Shown: one piece after another, positions 8,591 to 17,743 of the stretch
Position numbering within the stretch: the stretch's first letter is position 1
Layout of the letters: each line of letters opens with the position of its first letter
Source: Acidobacteriota bacterium
GTDB lineage: Bacteria; Acidobacteriota; Vicinamibacteria; Marinacidobacterales; Marinacidobacteraceae
DNA length: 54,417 nt
Assembly (NCBI GenBank): GCA_022828085.1
Contig: JAJEIY010000085.1
Location: forward strand, 1 to 54,417
Direction: 5' to 3'
The notes under the pieces: model-generated
Seen by the model: the letters and a program-made list of their open reading frames with translations, nothing else
Told to the model about the DNA's origin: nothing
The model's database searches: none
Translations under genes and position numbers: made by a program

Positions 8591-10000
8591 ATGGCGGATC
8601 TCCCAGACATCCCGGGACCGGACGTTCTGGTGCTGGGCGCCGGCGCCAGCGGTCAGGCGGCGGCCCGCTACCTCAGCCGCAGCGGCCGGCGGGTGCTCGT
8701 GGCGGATTCCCGCCCGGAGCCGGAGATCCCCGCGGCCTCCGCGCTGCGGGCGCTCGGAGCGCGCGTTCACGGCGGCGGTCATCCTCCGTCGCTGCTGGCC
8801 GGGATGTCGCTCGTCGTGACGAGTCCGGGAGTGCCGCCCGCCACCGGCATCCTGAAAGCCGCGCGCCGCGAGCGGATTCCGGTCTGGGGGGAACTCGAGC
8901 TGGGGTACCGGGCGCTCGGGGAACCCGCGGAGCGGCTGGTGGCGGTGACCGGCACCAAGGGCAAGTCCACGGTGGTGACCCTGCTCGCGGACGCCCTGCG
9001 CGTCCAGGGCACGCCGGCCCGGGCCTGCGGGAACCTGGGGGAACCGCTCACCGCGCTCGCCGGATCGTTCGGTCCGGGCGAGGTCGCGGTGGTCGAGACC
9101 TCGAGTTTCCAGCTGGCGACCATCGCCCGCTTCCGGGCGCGCATCGCGGTCATGCTGGAGGTGGGCCAGGACCATCTCGACTGGCATCCGGACCTCGCGG
9201 ACTACCGCCGGTCCAAGGCCCGTCTCTTCGAGAACCAGACGGCTTCCGACTGGGTCGTCTTCGACGGGGATGATGCGGTGGCTTCCGGTCTGGCGACGAG
9301 TGCCGCCCGCGGGAGCGGCGCCAGCCTGCTGCCGTTCGGCGGTCCTGCCGGCGCGCACGATCCGGAGGTGCTCCTCGACGCCGGGCGGATCGTGCGGCGC
9401 GACCGGGCGGCCACCCGCGTTCTCGCGAGCCTCGTTGCCCTCCGCCTTCCGGGCCGGCATCAGCAGAGGAACCTCGCCGCCGCGGCGGCCGCCGGCAGCC
9501 TGCTCGGGGTGGGCCGGGACGCGCTGGAAGCGGCGGCGGCCGGCTTCTCCGGCCTCCCGCATGCACTCGAGGACGCCGGGTCCGTCGCCGGCGTCCGGTT
9601 CGTCAACGACTCGCGGGCCACGAACCTGCAGGCGACCCGGGCGGCGCTCGACGCGCTGGGCCCGGAGGCGAGCGGTGGAATCCAGCTCATCCTGGGCGGA
9701 ATCCTCAAGGGCGGCCGGTTCGCCGATCTGGAGGGATCGCTCGGCGCGGTGGAAGGGATTCAGGCCATCGGGCGGACGAAGGAGCGCATCGCCGCCGAGC
9801 TCCGGAGCGTTCCGGTGGAAGTCAGCGACACCCTGGAACAGGCGATGGAGCGCGCTCTCGCGCGTTCGCGTCCGGGCGGGATCGTCCTGCTCTCTCCCGG
9901 TTGTTCCAGCTTCGACCTGTTCGAGAACTACGGTGATCGGGGAAGGACGTTCTGCGCAGCGGTCGAGCGCCTGCGGGAAGCCGCGGGAGGCGGGCCGTAA
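8591..10000 (+). CDS. murD: UDP-MurNAc-L-alanine:D-glutamate ligase MurD
   Basis: Adds D-Glu to UDP-MurNAc-L-Ala. It has 469 residues, starting 3 nt after mraY. The N-terminal Rossmann-like segment has LVLGAGASGQAAA, the ATP loop GTKGKST is at 121-127, and VNDSRATNLQAT is the MurD form of the C-terminal motif. Its TAA stop shares one base with the ftsW ATG, so the two are likely coupled. Confidence 0.95.
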   Translation: MADLPDIPGPDVLVLGAGASGQAAARYLSRSGRRVLVADSRPEPEIPAASALRALGARVHGGGHPPSLLAGMSLVVTSPGVPPATGILKAARRERIPVWGELELGYRALGEPAERLVAVTGTKGKSTVVTLLADALRVQGTPARACGNLGEPLTALAGSFGPGEVAVVETSSFQLATIARFRARIAVMLEVGQDHLDWHPDLADYRRSKARLFENQTASDWVVFDGDDAVASGLATSAARGSGASLLPFGGPAGAHDPEVLLDAGRIVRRDRAATRVLASLVALRLPGRHQQRNLAAAAAAGSLLGVGRDALEAAAAGFSGLPHALEDAGSVAGVRFVNDSRATNLQATRAALDALGPEASGGIQLILGGILKGGRFADLEGSLGAVEGIQAIGRTKERIAAELRSVPVEVSDTLEQAMERALARSRPGGIVLLSPGCSSFDLFENYGDRGRTFCAAVERLREAAGGGP

Positions 10001-11082
10001 TGGCGCGGCGCATGGCCCCCGACCGGCCCCTGTTCCTCCTGACGCTCGCGCTGCTCGTCTTCGGGCTGGTCATGCTCTACAGCGCGTCGGCCATCGTGGC
10101 GGACGCCAGCGACCGCAGTCCGTCGTACTTCCTGGGGCGCCAGGCCGTGTGGGCGGCGCTCGGCTGTTTCGCGATGATCGCCCTCGCCCGGTCGGACTAC
10201 CGGCGGCTGAACCGGCCGGCCGTGGTGTGGGCGCTGTACGGGGCGGTCATCGTCTCGCTCTTCGCGGCCCTGCTCTCGCCCGCCATCAACGGGGTGCATC
10301 GCTGGGTACAGCTCGCCGGGTTCACCCTGCAACCCTCCGAGCCGGCGAGGCTCGGGCTGGTGGTGGCGCTTGCCCATCTGCTGGCCGTCCGGAGCGCCGA
10401 TTCCTTCCGCACCTTGCTGTTGCCGCTCGTCGCTACGGGGTTCCTCGCCGGGCTCATCTACCTGCAGCCCGACCTCGGAACCGCAACCCTGCTGGCCCTG
10501 GTCGGCGCTTCGGTGATCTTCCTGGGTGGGGCGCGCCTCAAGCACCTGGCAGGCCTGGCCGCGGTGGGGGTTCCGCTGTTTGCGGCCGGGGTGCTGGCCG
10601 CGGACTACCGGATTGCCCGCATCCTCACCTTCCTCGATCCCTTCGGCGATCCGCTGGGCGACGGTTTCCAATTGAGCCAGTCGCTGATCGCGCTCGGGAG
10701 CGGAGGCGTTACCGGAGTCGGCTTCGCGGCCAGCCGCCAGAAGTTGCTCTACCTTCCCGAGCCTCACTCCGACTTCGTCTTCTCGGTGGTCGGCGAGGAA
10801 CTGGGCTTCATCGGGGCGGGGCTGGTGGTGGTCTTCTTCCTCCTGTTCACGGTCCGCGGCCTCCTCGTCTCGAGCCGGGCGCCCGACCGTTTCGGCATGC
10901 TCCTCGGGGCGGGGGCCACGCTGACCATCGCGCTCCAGGCTTTCCTGCACTTCAGCGTCGCGACCGCGATCCTGCCGACCACCGGGCTGCCGCTCCCGTT
11001 CATCTCCGCCGGGGGCTCCTCGCTCATCACCACCCTGCTGGCGGCGGGGCTGGTGCTGTCGGTCTCCCAGAGGGTGCCATGA
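10000..11082 (+). CDS. ftsW: Septal peptidoglycan glycosyltransferase FtsW
   Basis: SEDS-family polytopic membrane protein that polymerises lipid II at the division site with FtsI. It has 360 residues and roughly ten transmembrane segments. Diagnostic stretches are LYSASAI in the first helix, GVHRWVQLAGFTLQPSEPAR in the large loop, DPFGDPLGDGFQLSQSLIAL, PEPHSDFVFSVVGEELGF, and LPLPFISAGGSSL near the end. The position between murD and murG is standard. The ATG shares a base with the murD stop, and its own stop overlaps the murG start by 4 nt. Confidence 0.95.
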   Translation: MARRMAPDRPLFLLTLALLVFGLVMLYSASAIVADASDRSPSYFLGRQAVWAALGCFAMIALARSDYRRLNRPAVVWALYGAVIVSLFAALLSPAINGVHRWVQLAGFTLQPSEPARLGLVVALAHLLAVRSADSFRTLLLPLVATGFLAGLIYLQPDLGTATLLALVGASVIFLGGARLKHLAGLAAVGVPLFAAGVLAADYRIARILTFLDPFGDPLGDGFQLSQSLIALGSGGVTGVGFAASRQKLLYLPEPHSDFVFSVVGEELGFIGAGLVVVFFLLFTVRGLLVSSRAPDRFGMLLGAGATLTIALQAFLHFSVATAILPTTGLPLPFISAGGSSLITTLLAAGLVLSVSQRVP

Positions 11083-12152
11083 CACGGCTCCTGATTGCGG
11101 CGGCGGGGAGCGGCGGGCACATCTACCCGGGTCTCGCGGTGGCCCGCGCCTTTGCCGAGCGGGGACCCGCCGAAGTCCGGTTCGTGGGCACGGCGGCCGG
11201 ACTCGAGGGGCGCCTCGTGCCGCAGCATGGGTTCGCACTCGAACTCGTGGAGGTGCCGCCCATCCGCGGCCGGTCGCCCCTCGTCCTGCCGCGCACGTCG
11301 GTCCGGCTCCTCCGCTCGCTCCGCCAGATGCGCCGGCTCCTGAGAGAGTTCCGTCCCGAAGTGGTGTTCGGAACCGGCGGCTCGGTCTCCGGGGTGGCGG
11401 TGTTCGCCGCCCGGCTCCTCGGCATCCCGTCGCTGATCCTGGAGCCCAACGCGGAGCCCGGATTCGCGACCCGGTGGAGCGCTCCCTTCGCCACCGAGGT
11501 CGCCGTCGCCTGGGAGGGCACCCGGCGGCACTTCCGGCGCCGGGCGCTGCTCTCCGGAGTCCCCGTCCGCCGGGAGTTCCTCGGGCTGGCGCCGGCCCCC
11601 GGGAACAACGGGACCGTGTCCGTGCTCGTCACCGGCGGCAGCCAGGGAGCTTCGCGGCTGAACCGCCTGGTGACGGAAGCGCTGCCGGAGCTTCGCGCGT
11701 GGGGCGGCCGGTTGCGGATCACCCATCAGACGGGCCCCGCCGAGGAAGCGCGGGTCCGCAAGGCGTATCGCGATGCGGGGCTCGGCGCGGATGTCGTGGC
11801 GTATCTCGACGACATGCCCCGGGCGATGGCGGCCGCGGACCTGGTGGTGGGCCGGGCGGGGGCCATTACCTGCGCTGAACTCGCGGCCGCCGGCCGGCCG
11901 GGAATCCTGGTGCCGGCGCCGGTCGCGGGTGGTCACCAGCGGCAGAACGCCGCTGCGCTCGCCGCGGCGGGGGCGGCCCTCACCATGGACGAGGGCGCCT
12001 CGGGCGCGGAGTTCGCAAGCGCGCTCTTCTCCCTGCTGGACGACCCGCCCCGGCGGGAGGACATGGCCGGCGCGGCCCGCCGGCTCGTCCGCGACCGCCC
12101 GGCGGAGCGGCTCGCCGCCCGGCTTCACGACCTCGCGGGAGGTCCGGCATGA
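11079..12152 (+). CDS. murG: Lipid II synthase MurG (GlcNAc transferase)
   Basis: Peripheral membrane GT-B enzyme that transfers GlcNAc from UDP-GlcNAc to lipid I. It has 357 residues. Motifs are GSGGHIYPGLAVA at the N-terminal acceptor site, FGTGGSVSGVAVFAA, VTGGSQGASRLN opening the second domain, and GGHQRQNA near the donor site. The ATG overlaps ftsW by 4 nt and the stop overlaps murC by 4 nt. Confidence 0.95.
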   Translation: MTRLLIAAAGSGGHIYPGLAVARAFAERGPAEVRFVGTAAGLEGRLVPQHGFALELVEVPPIRGRSPLVLPRTSVRLLRSLRQMRRLLREFRPEVVFGTGGSVSGVAVFAARLLGIPSLILEPNAEPGFATRWSAPFATEVAVAWEGTRRHFRRRALLSGVPVRREFLGLAPAPGNNGTVSVLVTGGSQGASRLNRLVTEALPELRAWGGRLRITHQTGPAEEARVRKAYRDAGLGADVVAYLDDMPRAMAAADLVVGRAGAITCAELAAAGRPGILVPAPVAGGHQRQNAAALAAAGAALTMDEGASGAEFASALFSLLDDPPRREDMAGAARRLVRDRPAERLAARLHDLAGGPA

Positions 12153-13579
12153 ACGGCCGGGCGCCGCGGCTCTCTCCCGCCGGGGTGGGTAGCGGCCTCC
12201 TGTTCTCCAAGCGGACCCGCGTCCATTTCGTGGGCATCGGCGGAGTCGGGATGAGCGGCATCGCCGAAGTGCTGCTCAATCTCGGGTACCCGGTCAGCGG
12301 CTCCGACCTCCGGCTCGGGGCGAGCGTTCGGCGGCTGGCCGAACTCGGTGCGATCGTGTTCGAGGGGCACGCCGCCGACCAGGTCGATAACGCCGATGTG
12401 GTGGTCGTCTCGTCGGCGGTTCCGGCCGAAAACCCCGAAGTGGCAGCGGCGCGGGAGCGGCAGCTCCCCATCATTCCGCGCGCCGAAATGCTCGCCGAGC
12501 TGATGCGGATGAAGTTTGCGGTGGCGGTGGCGGGTTCGCACGGCAAGACCACGACGACCTCGATGACCTCCGTGCTGCTCGACCACGCGGGCCTCGATCC
12601 GACCACGGTGATCGGGGGCCGGGTGGCGACGATCGGGGGCGGAGCGCGCGTCGGGAAGTCCGAGATCCTGGTGGCGGAGGCCGACGAGTCCGACCGCACC
12701 TTCCTGCGGCTGCTGCCGGTGCTGGCGGTGGTCACGGGAATCGACCGCGAGCATCTCGACGCCTATGACGGGATGGAGGACCTCCTCGATTCCTTCCTTC
12801 GTTTCATCAACATGACCCCGTTCTACGGGGGAGCGATCGTCTGCACCGACTGCGACAACGTGCGTGCGCTGCTGCCGCGCGTTCGCCGGCGGGTCATCAC
12901 CTACGGGCTCTCGCCCGATGCCGAGATCTCGGCCGAAGGGATCTCCATCTCCGAGGACGGGACCCGTTACGAGCTGCGGATCCGGGGCGGCCTGGCCGGC
13001 GCCGTCCACCTGAAGCAGCCCGGCCGTACCGCCGTCCTCAACAGCCTGGCGGCCGCCGCCGTCGGACTCGAACTGGGCCTCGGAACCCCGGCGATCCGCA
13101 AGGGCCTGGAGGCCTTCACCGGGGTCGAACGCCGGTTCCAGATGCGCGGCACGGTGGGCGGGGTGCGGATCGTGGACGACTACGCCCACCACCCGAGCGA
13201 GATCAGGGCGACACTCGAGGCGGCGCGGGCGGCGTTCGGCGCCCGCACGGTCGCGGTGTTCCAGCCGCACCGCTACAGCCGGGTGCGGGATCTGCTCGAG
13301 GAGTTCTGCCGGGCCTTCGGCGGCGCGGACGTCGTCGCGGTCACGGACATCTACCCGGCGGGCGAGCAGCCCATCCCGGGAGTGGATGGCGAAGAGCTTG
13401 CCCGGGGAATCCGGGGCGCGGGACATCCCGACGTCCGTTTCCTGGGCCCCCTCGCCGAGGTGGCGAGCCGGCTGGCTCCCGAACTTCGGGCCGGAGATGT
13501 GGTTCTGACGCTCGGCGCGGGAAGCATCACCCAGCTACCCGACCTGCTGCAGGAGGTGCTCCGTGAAAGGGTGGCGTGA
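12149..13579 (+). CDS. murC: UDP-MurNAc:L-alanine ligase MurC
   Basis: Adds L-Ala to UDP-MurNAc, the first amino-acid step. It has 476 residues. The N-terminal FVGIGGVGMSGIAE is characteristic, the ATP loop GSHGKTTTT starts at residue 129, and DDYAHHPSEI is the C-terminal Mur ligase motif. No murB follows, unlike many dcw clusters. The end of the gene contains a strong Shine-Dalgarno (AGGAGG at 13549-13554) for ftsQ, which starts 17 nt before the murC stop. Confidence 0.95.
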   Translation: MNGRAPRLSPAGVGSGLLFSKRTRVHFVGIGGVGMSGIAEVLLNLGYPVSGSDLRLGASVRRLAELGAIVFEGHAADQVDNADVVVVSSAVPAENPEVAAARERQLPIIPRAEMLAELMRMKFAVAVAGSHGKTTTTSMTSVLLDHAGLDPTTVIGGRVATIGGGARVGKSEILVAEADESDRTFLRLLPVLAVVTGIDREHLDAYDGMEDLLDSFLRFINMTPFYGGAIVCTDCDNVRALLPRVRRRVITYGLSPDAEISAEGISISEDGTRYELRIRGGLAGAVHLKQPGRTAVLNSLAAAAVGLELGLGTPAIRKGLEAFTGVERRFQMRGTVGGVRIVDDYAHHPSEIRATLEAARAAFGARTVAVFQPHRYSRVRDLLEEFCRAFGGADVVAVTDIYPAGEQPIPGVDGEELARGIRGAGHPDVRFLGPLAEVASRLAPELRAGDVVLTLGAGSITQLPDLLQEVLRERVA

Positions 13580-14483
13580 CCGGCGGAGGCAAGGCCGGAG
13601 CGATTCGATGCCCATCGAACTCCCGCCGCACGCCGACCAGGAGGCCCGGCGCCGGACGGCGAACCGGGAACCGCGGCTGGTGGCGCCGCCGGCGCCCAGG
13701 ACCCCGCTGCCGCGGCTGGTGGCCCGCATCGCGGTCGGGTCCGTGGGCCTCGCCCTGGCCGCCGGAGTGGTGGTCGGGCGCCTGACCGCCGCCGGCACCG
13801 CGGTTGCGGCGCCCGAAGCCGGCCCGGTGGACGTGCGGATCCGCGGAGCGGTTCACCTGGACGGGTCCGGGATCCCCGGCCCCGCGGGGTTGTGGGTCGA
13901 TGCGGCCGCCATCCGCGAGGAACTGCTGGCGACGGGAATCCCCGAGCGCGTCCTGGTGGAGCGGCTGCTGCCCGGCGGCATCCTGGTGGACATCGAGGAA
14001 AAGCGGGCCGTGGCGGTCCTCGACTGGGAGCCTCCGGCTGCGCTGGCGGGCGACGGAACCGTCCTCGGACCGGCCAGCGCCGCCGATTTCGCGTTGGCCG
14101 GCGCGGGGGACCTGGTCCTCGTCCGGGGCGCCGACCGCAGCCACGCCGACTTCGAACGGCGCGCGGCGCTCGCCGGCCGGCTGGCGGCGGCGCTGTCCCG
14201 CCGGCCCGACCTGGACCGGCTCGTTTCCGAGGTGGACGTGAGCGGCGGCCCCTACCGGGTGCAGGTGATCCTGAGGTCCCCGGCGCTCCCGATCCTTCTG
14301 CGCGAACGGGGCTTTCTGGGAGGCCTCGAGCGCGTCGCCGGACTCCTGCCGGATCTGGTCGAGCGCTGGCCGGGGCTCTCGCAGGTCGACGCCCGGGTCC
14401 CGGACCGGTTTCTCGTCCGCGCCGAGCCGGCGGCGGTCCTCGAGGAGGCGCCGGCCCCCTCGGTGGGAGGACCGACGCAATGA
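13563..14483 (+). CDS. ftsQ: Cell division protein FtsQ/DivIB
   Basis: A 306-residue bitopic protein in the ftsQ position. The N-terminus is basic and cytoplasmic, one transmembrane helix lies at about 52-72, and a POTRA-like domain follows (about 88-155), then a beta-rich FtsQ domain. FtsQ bridges FtsB/FtsL to the rest of the divisome. The GTG start is chosen because of AGGAGG about 8 nt upstream; an ATG at 13608 is possible but lacks one. Sequence similarity alone would be weak; topology and synteny carry the call. Its stop overlaps the ftsA start as ATGA. Confidence 0.87.
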   Translation: MKGWRDRRRQGRSDSMPIELPPHADQEARRRTANREPRLVAPPAPRTPLPRLVARIAVGSVGLALAAGVVVGRLTAAGTAVAAPEAGPVDVRIRGAVHLDGSGIPGPAGLWVDAAAIREELLATGIPERVLVERLLPGGILVDIEEKRAVAVLDWEPPAALAGDGTVLGPASAADFALAGAGDLVLVRGADRSHADFERRAALAGRLAAALSRRPDLDRLVSEVDVSGGPYRVQVILRSPALPILLRERGFLGGLERVAGLLPDLVERWPGLSQVDARVPDRFLVRAEPAAVLEEAPAPSVGGPTQ

Positions 14484-15766
14484 TGAGGCCGGCGGAGCTG
14501 CTCTGCGGCATCGACATCGGATCCGATCAGGTGCGCACCGTGCTCGCCCGCGCGCCCGAGGCTCCCTCCGCAACGGAAGAGGGCATGGAGCTCGAAGTGC
14601 TCGCGGTCGGGCAGGCCGAGTCGCGGAACTCGGTCCAGCACGGCGAGGTCGTACGGCTGGGAGGGGTCACGGAGGCCGTGCGCCAGGCGGTCGAGGAAGT
14701 CGAACAGACCGCCGGCGTCGAGGTCGGCTCGGCCTTCGTCTCGGTAGGCAGCCGGACGCGCCGCAGCATCAACTCTTCCGGCGCGATCTCGATCCTGACG
14801 CCGGAGCACCGCATCGCCGAGTCCGACGTCTACCGGGCCGTGATGGCGGCGGTGCCGAGAGACGGCGGCACCGCGTGGCTCCGCCCTCCGTACGAACTGC
14901 TGCACGCGCTCCCCCAGGAGTTCTGGGTGGACGACCTCGATTCCACCGACAACCCGACGGGCTGGACGGGCGAGAAGATCGAATCGCACGTGCATCTGGT
15001 GAGTTGTCCCCGCGCCACCCTTCACCGCATTGAAGAGGCGGTGAACGCCGCCGGCATCCGGATCGAGCGCCTGGTGGCTGCCCCCCTGGCCACCGGCTAC
15101 GGCGTCCTCACCGTGGAAGAGCGGCAGGAGGGCGTCGTCCTCCTCGACGTCGGAGCCATGACGACCGAAATCGCGGTGTTCCGCCATGGAGCCCTGCGGC
15201 ATTCGGACCTCATGCCGAGCGGCGGCAGGGCGTACACACGCGACATCGCCCTCGGACTCAAGACATCCCACGCCCACGCGGAGCAGGCCAAGCGCCGCTA
15301 CGGCGTCGCGCTCGTGGAAAAGGTCTCCGAGGACGACTACTTCGAGATCCAGGTCTCGGGCGGCGGCTACCCCAAGCAATGGCGCCGCCGACTGCTCGCC
15401 GACGTCCTTCAGCAGCGCGCGGAGAGCGATCTCACCAAGATCCGCGACCAGTTGGCCAGCGTGCTCCGGGAGGTCCCCCGCACCATGGTGCTCACCGGAG
15501 GCGGAGCGAACCTCGACGGGTTGAGCGACGTGGCCCGACTGGTCTTCGGCGCCTACGCCGAGAGTCGAGGTCCCCAGGAACTGACGGGCCGGCGCGATCT
15601 TGCGACGCGTCCGGACGTCGCCTGCGCGATGGGTCTTTGCCGCTACGGCCTCCTGCATCGCCGGCGCGCCCCCGCCACCAGATCCCGGTCGGCGCTCTCC
15701 GAAATGGGCCGCGCCATCGGTGAGAGCCTGCGGCGGGTCGCGGGTCACCTCCGGAAAGTCCAATGA
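14480..15766 (+). CDS. ftsA: Cell division protein FtsA
   Basis: Actin-fold ATPase that tethers FtsZ filaments to the membrane. It has 428 residues. The first phosphate loop is GIDIGSDQVRTVLA near residue 10, an SHS2-type 1C insertion follows, the second phosphate motif DVGAMTTE starts at Asp223, and LTGGGANLDGL is the adenosine-binding loop. The last 20 residues (GRAIGESLRRVAGHLRKVQ) look like the amphipathic membrane-targeting helix. Two adjacent ATGs (14480 and 14483) are both possible; the first overlaps the ftsQ stop. A 40-nt gap with a Shine-Dalgarno separates it from ftsZ. Confidence 0.94.
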   Translation: MMRPAELLCGIDIGSDQVRTVLARAPEAPSATEEGMELEVLAVGQAESRNSVQHGEVVRLGGVTEAVRQAVEEVEQTAGVEVGSAFVSVGSRTRRSINSSGAISILTPEHRIAESDVYRAVMAAVPRDGGTAWLRPPYELLHALPQEFWVDDLDSTDNPTGWTGEKIESHVHLVSCPRATLHRIEEAVNAAGIRIERLVAAPLATGYGVLTVEERQEGVVLLDVGAMTTEIAVFRHGALRHSDLMPSGGRAYTRDIALGLKTSHAHAEQAKRRYGVALVEKVSEDDYFEIQVSGGGYPKQWRRRLLADVLQQRAESDLTKIRDQLASVLREVPRTMVLTGGGANLDGLSDVARLVFGAYAESRGPQELTGRRDLATRPDVACAMGLCRYGLLHRRRAPATRSRSALSEMGRAIGESLRRVAGHLRKVQ

Positions 15767-15806
15767 CCACTTTTCTCCTACCACCCCCACCCCAAGGAGT
15801 GAACTC

Positions 15807-17579
15807 ATGATCTTCTTCGCCGAAGAACCGACAACCAAGGCCAGCGAACCCGAGGCCGGTCCGAAGGAGACGCGGAAGGCCGCCGCGTCTCAGGACGCAC
15901 CGCCGGAATCGGCGGCGGAATCGGCCCCTGCCGCGCAGCCGGCGCTCTTCGCCAGCGCGGATGCGGCCCCGAAGGCCGGGTCCGGCGCCCCGGGGGCCCG
16001 CCAGCCGGAAGGCGCGCCTCCCGAGCCGGCGGAGCCGCCGGCAGCGGCCGGGGAATCGGCGGCGCCCGCCGAGGGAACCGCCGCCGCGGCGGCGGAACCG
16101 GTAGCCGCGGTCGAGGCATCGGCGCCGCGCGCGGCGGAACCGCCGGCCGAGAAGCAGGAAACCGCGGCCGCCTCCCCTGCGGCCGCCGCTCCGGCCGCCG
16201 CGACGAGGAAGCCGCCGCTGGCGGCGTCCAGCGACGTCTCGGAGAAACGAGCCGTCATCAAGGTCATCGGCGTCGGCGGCGGTGGCGGCAACGCCGTCAA
16301 CCGGATGATCGAGGCCGGGGTGACCGGCGTCGATTTCATTGCGGCGAACACCGACGCCCAGGTGCTCGAGCTGTCGAATGCGCCCCTGAAGATTCAGTTG
16401 GGAACCGAGCGCACCGGGGGGCTTGGCTGCGGCGGCGATCCGGAGGTGGGACGGCTGGCGGCGCGCGACGACATGGATCGTCTCATCGACGTGCTGGGGG
16501 GCGCCGACATGGTGTTCATCACCGTGGGTGAGGGAGGCGGCACCGGCACCGGCGCGGCGCCGGTGATCGCCTGCGTGGCCCAGGAGATCAAGGCCCTCTG
16601 CATCGCGGTGGCGACCAAACCGATGACCGTCGAGGGCAAGCGGCGCATGACGACGGCCAACGACGGGATTCGCGAACTCCGCGAATTCGTGGACACCCTC
16701 ATCCTGGTTCCGAACGACCGGGTCGTTGCGGTGTACGGGAACCTCAAGATCCGGGACGCGTTCCGAAGCGCGGACGACGTGGTGCGGCAGGCGGTTCAGG
16801 GGATCTCGGACCTCATCCAGGTCCCGGGGGAGATCAACCTGGACTTCGCCGACGTCCGCTCCGCCATGCGGTTGCGCGGAGACGCGGTCATGGGCATCGG
16901 GCAGGCGTCGGGCGAGCATCGCGTCGAGGAGGCCACGGAAGCGGCCATCTCTTCGCCGCTGCTCGAGGACACCTCGATCCAGGGCGCGACGAGCATCATC
17001 GTCAACGTCACCGGGGGTGAGAGCCTGACGCTGAACGAGGTGCAGCGCGCCGTCGAGGTCGTTCGGGACGCCGTGGCTCCCGAGGGAACCGGGATCTACG
17101 GATCGGCGGACCCCGAACCCGGAGACAACATCCTGATCGGGACGGCGCTCGATCCGAGCATGGACGAGACCGGCCAGATCAAGGTGACGGTGGTCGCCAC
17201 CGGGTTCCCCGACCGGAACCGGGCAAACGCGACCCCGAACGATTTCGCGAACTACACCACCCGCGCGACCGGCACCTTCGGCCCGCGGAGCGGTGCGCTC
17301 GCCTCGGCCCGTCCGGGACCGGCGGGACCGGCCGATCGGGCCGGCGGGCGGGTCGGCCGAACCATCCCGAAACTGGACACCTTGCCCACGATCGCGGAAT
17401 CCGACGCGAACCGCGTGGAAGCGAAAGGGAACGGGAACGGGACCCCCCAGGGCGGCGCCGACGTCTTCGGGTCCGGCTCGCGGCTCGTGATCGACGAGCC
17501 GATGTCCGTTCCCGAGGATGTGGGGGAGGACCGCTGGGGCGACCTCGAGACGCCTCCGTACCTGAACCGCCGCAGCTAG
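15807..17579 (+). CDS. ftsZ: Cell division GTPase FtsZ with long N-terminal extension
   Basis: Tubulin-like GTPase that forms the Z ring. The GTPase core starts only at about residue 148 (KVIGVGGGGGNAVNRM), whereas most FtsZ proteins begin within 10-30 residues. The first 147 residues are Ala/Pro/Glu-rich and look disordered. AAGGAG at 15794-15799 sits 7 nt before this ATG, and no in-frame Met occurs between it and the core, so the extension is probably made. The nucleotide signature GGGTGTG is at 243-249 and the catalytic NLDFADVRSAM loop is present. The region usually reading GLGAGANPEVG is here GLGCGGDPEVG. A Gly/Pro-rich linker ends in the conserved tail ETPPYLNRRS (581-590), the FtsA/ZipA-binding peptide. 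Confidence 0.95.
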   Translation: MIFFAEEPTTKASEPEAGPKETRKAAASQDAPPESAAESAPAAQPALFASADAAPKAGSGAPGARQPEGAPPEPAEPPAAAGESAAPAEGTAAAAAEPVAAVEASAPRAAEPPAEKQETAAASPAAAAPAAATRKPPLAASSDVSEKRAVIKVIGVGGGGGNAVNRMIEAGVTGVDFIAANTDAQVLELSNAPLKIQLGTERTGGLGCGGDPEVGRLAARDDMDRLIDVLGGADMVFITVGEGGGTGTGAAPVIACVAQEIKALCIAVATKPMTVEGKRRMTTANDGIRELREFVDTLILVPNDRVVAVYGNLKIRDAFRSADDVVRQAVQGISDLIQVPGEINLDFADVRSAMRLRGDAVMGIGQASGEHRVEEATEAAISSPLLEDTSIQGATSIIVNVTGGESLTLNEVQRAVEVVRDAVAPEGTGIYGSADPEPGDNILIGTALDPSMDETGQIKVTVVATGFPDRNRANATPNDFANYTTRATGTFGPRSGALASARPGPAGPADRAGGRVGRTIPKLDTLPTIAESDANRVEAKGNGNGTPQGGADVFGSGSRLVIDEPMSVPEDVGEDRWGDLETPPYLNRRS

Positions 17580-17590
17580 GGGGGTGACGC

Positions 17591-17690
17591 CCCGGCTTGG
17601 AACCCCAGCCTCCAGCCCGGCCGGATGACGCGCCGGCTTGGAACGCCGGTCTCCGACCGGCACGCGCGGTGCTCCGCACCGCGCACGGCG
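17591..17690. repeat. Double-hairpin repeat, reverse orientation, after ftsZ
   Basis: A full copy in reverse orientation lies at about 17632-17690: CGGCTTGGAACGCCGGTC, TCC, GACCGGC, then a GC hairpin GCGCGGTGCTCCGCACCGCGC. A decayed partial copy (CCCGGCTTGGAACCCC) precedes it at 17591-17624. It fills most of the 164-bp gap between ftsZ and pgeF and could act as a hairpin 3' end for the dcw transcript, though it has no T run. Confidence 0.85.
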
Positions 17691-17743
17691 CGGCCTTGCT
17701 CACCCTCGCGGCCTGAACAAGAGCGCAAGCACGGCTTCTGACG

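Noticed and set aside
6956..9562. Very long open frames antisense to the mur genes and other dcw genes
   Set aside because: They have no family resemblance, are rich in Arg/Gly/Pro, and arise from high GC at third positions of the real genes on the other strand.
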